Assembly (NCBI GenBank): GCA_030063045.1
Contig: JAQSEB010000031.1
Span: 1-64,000 of the forward strand
DNA length: 64,000 bases
Origin: Pratylenchus scribneri
Lineage: Eukaryota; Nematoda; Chromadorea; Rhabditida; Pratylenchidae
Reading direction: 5' to 3'
Shown here: positions 57,684-64,000 of the stretch, one piece after another
Position numbering within the stretch: position 1 is the stretch's first letter
Layout of the letters: each line of letters opens with the position of its first letter
The notes under the pieces: generated by a model
Seen by the model: the letters and a program-made list of their open reading frames with translations, nothing else
Databases searched by the model: none
What the model was told of the DNA's origin: nothing
Position numbers and translations under genes: made by a program

Positions 57684-59148
57684 ATGACTTCCGAAACAAC
57701 CGAAAAGAAACCAACAATTGTGACTCCCGAACAAAAGAATAAAATATTAGAACAAAAAATTGGCATATTCATTGTGATTGCCACATGGGTCTACCTTTAT
57801 TTTGCCGTCATCCCCACCCTCTATGATGGGCTAAAAGATTTTTTTCTACTAAATGGCACAAAAATTGTCATTGATTTGGCCACAAACTCATTAACATCAA
57901 CAATTGTACCTTATTTAGCCAAAAGTGGAAACGGTGATGAGGTCGAATTTGGCACACCAAAATTCTATGCACTTTGCGGAATTGGAGGCATCCTCTCTTG
58001 CGGAATAACTCACACTGCCATTGTCCCATTGGATTTGGTTAAATGCCGAATTCAGGTTTTAATTTTTTTCTATAAAACAATCAAACCATTTGATTTTTTT
58101 CAAGGTTGACCCAGGAAAATACAAAGGAATCTTCACCGGTTTCAAAGTCACGCTGAAGGAAGATGGACCAAAAGGACTGGCCAAAGGATGGGCACCTACA
58201 GCGATTGGTTATTCCCTTCAAGGATTAGGCAAATTCGGATTCTATGAGTTGTTCAAAAATGTGTATGCCAATTTAATTGGAGAGGTTTTATTTTTATCAA
58301 AAAAAAATCAATAAGCTTGTAAAATTCAAGGAAATGGCCTACACTTATCGCACAAGTCTTTACCTGGCCTCAAGTGCTAGTGCCGAATTCTTCGCTGATA
58401 TGATGCTTGCCCCGATGGAAGCAGTGAAAGTACGAATTCAAACATCGCCGACCGCACCGCCCACTTTGCGTCAATGTGCTCCATTCATCTATAAGACCGA
58501 AGGGCTGAACGGTTTCTACAAAGGACTTCCTCCCCTTTGGATGCGTCAAATTCCCTATACAATGTAAGGCATATAGAAATAAATGATATTTTATGAAATT
58601 TTATAGGATGAAATTTGCATGCTTCGAACGCACAGTTGAACTTCTCTACAAACATTTTGTGCCAAAACCTCGGGCTGAATGCACAAAAGCCGAACAATTG
58701 GTCGTCACATTTGCTGCCGGATACATTGCAGGTTTTGTTCATTAAAATTGGCATTTTCTAATATGCATTTTTAGGTGTCTTTTGTGCCATAGTTTCCCAT
58801 CCGGCGGACACACTTGTCTCCAAATTAAACAAGGATGCATCGGCAACAGCAATGGGCATCCTCAAACAACTTGGATTTAGAGGTAAACAAGGAAAGTCAA
58901 AAATAATATTCTGTTCGAATTTTTAGGCCTTTGGGGCGGCCTTGTCCCCCGTATAATCATGATTGGCACATTGACCGCATTGCAATGGTATTTTTATTAT
59001 AAATAAAATCACTAAATTTATTATTATCTTCTTTAGGTTCATCTATGACGCCGTCAAAGTTGCATTAAAGATTCCACGCCCTCCTCCACCCGAAATGCCT
59101 GCATCGTTGAAAAGGAAACTGGAAGCACAGGGACAGCACGTAGATTGA
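57684..59148 (+). CDS. Mitochondrial phosphate carrier (SLC25A3)
   Basis: Imports inorganic phosphate with H+ across the mitochondrial inner membrane for ATP synthesis. The carrier core begins FGTPKFYALCGIGGILSCG and shows the three repeats with PxD/PxE signatures: TAIVPLDLVKCRIQ, LAPMEAVKVRIQT and VSHPADTLVSKLN. Companion segments are GWAPTAIGYSLQGLGKFGFY, GFYKGLPPLWMRQIPYTM and GLWGGLVPRIIMIGTLTALQ. Eight or so exons join and end GQGQHVD-like at 59148. Before the core lies an unusual stretch of about 90 residues with an extra hydrophobic segment (IGIFIVIATWVYLYFAVIP) and no typical presequence. It follows the transposed rpl-31 segment and precedes PIGQ by 294 bp on the same strand. Confidence 0.93.
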
Positions 59149-59442
59149 TAAAGGCAATATAGAGGAAAAGCAGAAAATACGCATAAAAGACAGAAAAGAA
59201 GATAGCCACATCCCTAATTGAATTTCGTTAGACTATCCAAATGTTTTTGTTAAATCAAAATGTTATTTTTCAAATCACCCTTCTTGACAAATCCGATGAT
59301 GACCAATTTCCCTTCACATCAATTATTTGTGTTTGTTTTTCTATAAATAAAAGCGAAATTTTGGGACATGAATATATAAAATAAAACCAGCTTTAATTCC
59401 AGCTTCAAATATAATTCAAAAATATTCAGAAAATTAAAAGAT

Positions 59443-62400
59443 ATGTTTTTTAAGGTTTTAATAATAAATTCAATGCACCAATTATTTGAATCATTTTTGA
59501 CGGCGAGTTCGCTTTACAATGAACTCAGCTTCAAATTGCATAATTTCCGCAGGTATAGAAGAATAATTGAGAATATTCAATGAAATTATTAGGCTTCTTT
59601 ATCTGTTTTTGGATTCTTTTTTGGGCACTTTTTTGCTTTATATGTTCCCAAAGAATATCGATTTGGGCAGAATGTTTTGGAATCATTTTCATTTTTCCAT
59701 CGAACAACTTGAATCGGTAAGTCTTCGATGCAAAAAAAAAATAAATTTTTCAATTCCAGCTAATAAAATTCTTAACCAAGAATCCTATCGGGCTTAAATT
59801 AAATGACCAGCTAAATGGATTTTTGTCTAGTTTCTTCCTTTATCATATCCACCTTTGGCGAACTTATATCACCGTATTGGAACATTTTTCCATAAATTGG
59901 ATGCTGATTCCGTTTGCCATATTAGGTGAGAATTTTCAGGAAATAAATGATTGATTAATTATTTTAGGTCTTTCCATTCTGGTGGCATTTATAGCCGACT
60001 TTTTGCGTGTTATTACAATCCACATGTTTTGTTTCCACATTTACACGCATCGGTAAGTCAAAGCACAATAATTTATATTAAAAAATTTGCACAATTGAAT
60101 TTTATCTCCAATTTCTCCCTCCCTCATGTCAGACTAACACTAGACTAGACCCAAAATTTATTGTTAAATGATTGATAAGCCACTTCCACCATTCCCAGTC
60201 CCAATCGAATCATTCCTAATTCCTGTCCATCCTTTATTAAATCATTTTGTATTTTCTTATCTTTTCTAATTATTTTTGTTTTTCAACATTTATCGACAAA
60301 AATAAAAAATATTTCCCATCTTCTGCCGCACCGCACCATCGACCAATTTAAATTTGAATTATTTACACAATTTATTTATCACGAATTTGTAAATAATTAA
60401 TTTATCTAATTTTAGCATTCTTTTTGACCTCATATTTATTATATTTAAATCTCGATTTTGTTCCTATTTCTAATTTACAAAAATGAATGAAAACCAGCGA
60501 CTATTGCAGCAGCAAAGGCATCGTTCAAATGAGGATGAGGAGGTGGACGAGGAGTATGACCAACGTGAAACACCATCAACAATAACCAATTATGGGGCCA
60601 CATCGGCCCAAATTCAAAGAGAAAGTCGATATCAACAAGTTGTAAAACCGGTTGGACTTAGTTGGCACAATTTAACAGTGGTTCACCCAAAATCGGGTCG
60701 ACTCATTTTGGGTAAGTCGACGAGTAAAATTCACAAAAAAACTTATTAAAGATAATATCTCCGGAATGGCCGATCCAGGTCAATTAGTTGCATTGATGGG
60801 ATCAAGGTTGGTATCGATTTTTAATATTTTCCAAGTTTACATTTTTAAATTTAGTGGTGCTGGCAAAACTTCATTACTGAACACTTTGTTGAATCGAAAC
60901 CTGAAGAATTTGAGTGTAAGCGGTCAAGTGCTTGTGAATGGCCATGAATTGGGCCAATCAATCACTTACGTCAGTGGGGTTAGTTCAATTTTTATTAGCC
61001 CAATTTTATTCTATAATCATCTTTTTCAAGTATATCCAACAAGATGAACTTTTCATGGGCACGTTAACAGTAAAGGAACATTTAATGATTCAAGCCAAAT
61101 TACGATTAGTTGGCTTCAATGAACGGCAAATCAAGAAACGGGTTAATGAGGTATTGGTTTGCTTTGTTTGCCGAATAATTTATAAATTCATTTTTGAAGA
61201 TCATTGAGGAATTGGGCCTTCAGGATTGTCGAAATTCACGAATCGGCATTAGCGGTGTAAAAAAAGGAATTTCCGGTGGAGAAGCCAGAAGATTACTTTG
61301 TTTTTAATCGTTTCTTCACTATTAATTTCTTTAATAATTTTTTCAGTTGCTTCCGAAATGCTCAACAATCCCCAGATCATTTTCGCGGATGAACCGACTT
61401 CGGTGAATTTTTTTTTAATTTAATATGAAAAATTTTTTTTTTCAGGGTTTGGACTCTTCAATGGCCGAAAGTGTAATCAATTTGATGCAAAAATTGACTC
61501 GAGCTGGCCGAACCATAATTTGCACAATTCATCAGCCATCATCGACAATCTACAGGAAATTTGATCGGGTAAATTTAAAATAAATCGAAGCCAATCAAAT
61601 TTATTTTTTAGGTAATGTTTTTGGCTGGTGGTCGTCTTGCTTACTTTGGTGAACCGACAACAAAGGCAGTGGAATTGGTTGCTCGTTTTGGCTATCAATG
61701 CCCAAGCAACTATAATCCGGCTGATTTCATCATTCAGGTGAATTAATCAAACAAAAAATGCATTAATGCACTTCCCATTTAAAGAATTTGAGTGTGGAAA
61801 TGAACAAAGAAGAATTTTGCCAACAACGAATTCGACGAATTTGCACCGAATGGGAACGTTGCCCAGAGGGAATGGAATTCCGTGAAGAAGTGGAGAAGAG
61901 GCGAAGAATTGTGAAGGAAAGGCCGGAGAGAAGGAAGACGGCCAATTGCATTACTCAGGTTTTTACACAAGGGTTGGAAAATTAAAATAACAATCAAAAA
62001 TTTAATAAGAATTTGATTTTTGTAAATTTTAAAATTGCATTTATTTAAACAAAATAATTGGTATCACCATTTTAGACAATTTCCCTCCTCCATCGTTCCC
62101 ATCTGGACAATTGGCGCAATCCGGGACTCGCCCGTGCAAAACTCATCCAAAAACTCTTCATGGGCTTATTCATTGGATTTCTCTATTGGCAAACAACTTT
62201 GGATAAAATTGGCATTTCCAATCTGAACGGCGCAATGTTTTATATTGTGGCAGAACTGACCTATTCAACACTGTTTGGCATTGTCACATTTTTGCCCGGC
62301 GATTTCCCTCTTCTGGTCCGGGAATACCATGATGGACTTTACAATTCGGGTGCCTATTTTGTGGCCCGGGCCGCCTCCTATGTTCCATTATTTGCGGTGG

Positions 62401-63777
62401 ATGGACTCATTTTGGTGGCAACCGCCTATTGGATGACCGGATTGGTGCCCACATTGTTCAGATTCTGCATTGCACTTGGTAAATTAATAAAACATATGAA
62501 ACCAAAAAACAATACTTTGATTTATTTAGACTTTGGAATTTCTTTTTTTTTTGTTTAAAAATATTTAATTCATCCACAGAATTAAACCCAAAAAAATGAC
62601 AAATTTATTAGTAATAAACAAATATATTTTTATTTTCAGGTATTGCCGTCTTAATCGAACAATCGGCTGCATCTTTCGGCGTTATGCTTTCCACCATCTG
62701 CCCATCCTACCCAATTGCAATCTCCGTTGCCGGCCCAATCCTCACCGTTCTTTCCCTGACCGGTGGCCTCTATGCAAATGTCGGCGAATTGCCAAAATTC
62801 ATCAGCTGGGTACGTCGCCCAAATTTATTCAACAATAATAAATGCCAATTTTTTCAGGTTCAATACCTTTCCTGGTTTCGTTACGGCTTCGAGGCATTTG
62901 CAATTTCCCAATGGGTCGGTGCCTTTGACGACAATCCGACGACGGCAAAATGCCCAAATATGACCAATTGCCCATCGGCCAGTGCTGTATTGGCCACCTA
63001 CTCATTCCAAATTGACATGTTCTACCTGGACATTGGAGCAATGTTCCTCTTCACAATTGCCTGCTATTTCATTGGATATCTGGGTCTTCTCATCCGAGTG
63101 CGATTGGCACGATGAAGAATGAATGAAGATGGAATTGACACATTATTCAAATAATATGGACTCTCTTCTGATTAATTTTGCTTATTTATTATTCATTTCA
63201 TCATCTTTCCCCCAATTCACATCATATTTAATTATTCATTTGCCATAAATTTCATCTATGGACACTCAATCAAATCTTTCCTCCCCCGACCGACCCCGTT
63301 TATATTTTTGTTTTTTTATTTTTAAATCCAAATAAAATCTTTTAAATATAAATTTCCTTAATTAACAGTTTGGCCATTGTTTGTTGGAATGCATTCCTCA
63401 GTTTTTTTCGTGCATTCCGCTCCAAAAAATGGAACCCCCTGCGAAGTCGGATTGACTCTGTTCAATTGGACACTCGACAACTATTTTTGGCCACTTTGTT
63501 CTTCCTAATTCTCCTTTTTCTTCTTCCAACCGTTGGCGTTTACTTTGCCGTTTTTGGCACCGTAATTTACCAAATTATTTTCATTAATTCAAACAAATAT
63601 TTTCACATAGCTTTGGCGGCTTGTCGATTCAATTTGCAAAGTTATCAAAATTGGTGCCGCCTCAATCCGAAAATTTTTATGCAAATTTTCACCCAAATGA
63701 AATCCATCCAATCCGAAATATTATCAATAAATTTAATAATTGACAATTATCATTATTTGAATGAGGGGATTGGGTGA
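59443..63777 (+). CDS. PIGQ: PIGQ/GPI1 subunit of GPI-GlcNAc transferase (host of a nested gene)
   Basis: GPI1 stabilises the ER complex that adds GlcNAc to phosphatidylinositol in the first step of GPI-anchor synthesis. Exons 59443-59552, 59593-59716, 59760-59925, 59968-60052 and 63369-63777 total 894 nt in one frame. The start follows ATTCAG/AAAATT (trans-splice-like). Landmarks are PIGLKLNDQLNGFLSSFFLY, HIHLWRTYITVLEHF, IADFLRVITIHMFCFHIYTH, FRAFRSKKWNPLRSRIDSV, LDTRQLFLATLFFLILLFLL and PTVGVYFAVF, all in GPI1 order. The last intron (60053-63368, 3.3 kb) contains the complete ABCG gene on the same strand; the phase CG/T across it restores the HRLAIVCWNAF junction. At 297 residues it is mainly the conserved Gpi1 domain; longer N-termini of other animals are absent. 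Confidence 0.88.
60483..63115 (+). CDS. ABCG-family half transporter (White/WHT-type), nested
   Basis: ABCG half transporters dimerise to export lipids or small molecules. The start is MNENQRLLQQQRHRSNED at 60483. The nucleotide-binding domain comes first: GLSWHNLTVVHPKSGR, Walker A across a splice (GSSGAGKTSLLNTLL), IQQDELFMGTLTVKEHL (Q-loop), signature KKGISGGEARRL, Walker B IIFADEPTSGLDSS, and CTIHQPSSTIYRKF (switch His). The membrane domain follows (LFMGLFIGFLYWQTTL, FYIVAELTYSTLFGIVTF, SYVPLFAVDGLILVATAYW, LTGGLYANVGELPKFISW). The ABCG-type extracellular loop carries cysteines (AKCPNMTNC). It ends VRLAR at 63115. All motifs are intact. The gene lies wholly in the last PIGQ intron, same strand. 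Which C. elegans wht gene it matches was not determined. Confidence 0.92.
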
Positions 63778-64000
63778 GGGAACTAAATTCCCTTAATATA
63801 TTATGGAGGGGAAGTGGATGATTAAATGCAATTTTATAAATTTTTATACAGTTTAATGAAGAATATTATAGTATTCGCAATGATGAATAATGAATTTTCA
63901 GTAAAATAATTTATTGGCTCAATATTTCTTTCTTCAATTTGAATCTTCCTTTGTATTTTATTCTTTCCATTCTTCAATGTTGGAGTGAGATTGACGCCGG
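63778..64000. other. Downstream flank of PIGQ
   Basis: AT-rich DNA after the PIGQ stop with ATAAA-like signals near 63890-63910. No further coding exon is recognisable before the window ends. Confidence 0.4.

Noticed and set aside
59553..59571. 19-nt micro-intron or frameshift at the start of PIGQ
   Set aside because: A 40-nt intron (59553-59592, GTATAG...ATTATTAG) fits the phase and the protein.

Overview
The window is nuclear DNA of a nematode. It is AT-rich with many introns of 40-60 bp, and nearly every conserved gene reads best as the homologue of a Caenorhabditis elegans or general metazoan protein (LARP1, twinfilin, MAD2, GON-4, RIC-3, CYK-4, CNOT4, RPL31). Several first coding exons follow directly after a 3' splice-site-like AG, as expected for spliced-leader trans-splicing. 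Acceptors are looser than the C. elegans TTTTCAG consensus (many end TTAG or AAG), which fits a tylenchid-type (possibly plant-parasitic) nematode, but genus cannot be fixed by reading alone. All exon models were assembled by hand from splice signals, reading phase and protein-family memory; no search was run.

Layout, left to right. 1-3140 is a tandem array of about 57 copies of a 52-bp unit, ending in a tRNA-derived SINE (3141-3335). A related SINE at 34240-34832 carries degenerate copies of the same unit, so the array looks like an expanded SINE tail. 3467-8112 (-) is larp-1 without its C-terminal DM15 region, which may lie left of the window beyond the array. 11163-12197 (+) is a Ly6/activin-receptor-ectodomain membrane protein. 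12614-15251 holds a 5'-truncated alpha/beta hydrolase (-) and a GIPC-like PDZ gene (+), head to head, with a hAT-type MITE between them. Then follow twinfilin (-), a repeat-rich coiled-coil gene (-), mdf-2/MAD2 (+), gon-4 (-), ric-3 (-), a CID1-type terminal nucleotidyltransferase (-), CDP-DAG synthase (+), an ANKS3-like gene (-), the second SINE, dnj-11/DNAJC2 (-), UDP-GlcNAc pyrophosphorylase (+), cyk-4 (-), a second hAT-type MITE, a CortBP2-domain gene (+) and ZC3HC1/NIPA (-).

48520-49668 is a cluster of a 318-bp MITE and a 793-bp near-palindrome. After it come CNOT4 (+), an LSM11 homologue (+), BET1 (-), a 1.9-kb TIR element with target-site duplications that encloses a complete rpl-31 gene, the mitochondrial phosphate carrier (+), and PIGQ/GPI1 (+) with an entire ABCG transporter gene nested in its last intron.

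Most genes are housekeeping and not functionally linked to their neighbours. The notable biology is how mobile DNA has reshaped the locus: (1) a ribosomal protein gene bounded by TIRs and 10-bp target duplications; (2) a 423-bp dnj-11 intron built almost wholly from an inverted-repeat element with identical 132-bp arms ending at the splice sites (introner-like); (3) a SINE whose tail repeat has expanded to 3 kb beside or inside larp-1; (4) an LSM11-like gene in a phylum where C. elegans lacks the U7 snRNP; (5) a CYK-4 RhoGAP domain without the arginine finger; (6) a same-strand nested gene. Convergent gene pairs also show 13-15 nt poly(C) tracts in sense 3' ends.
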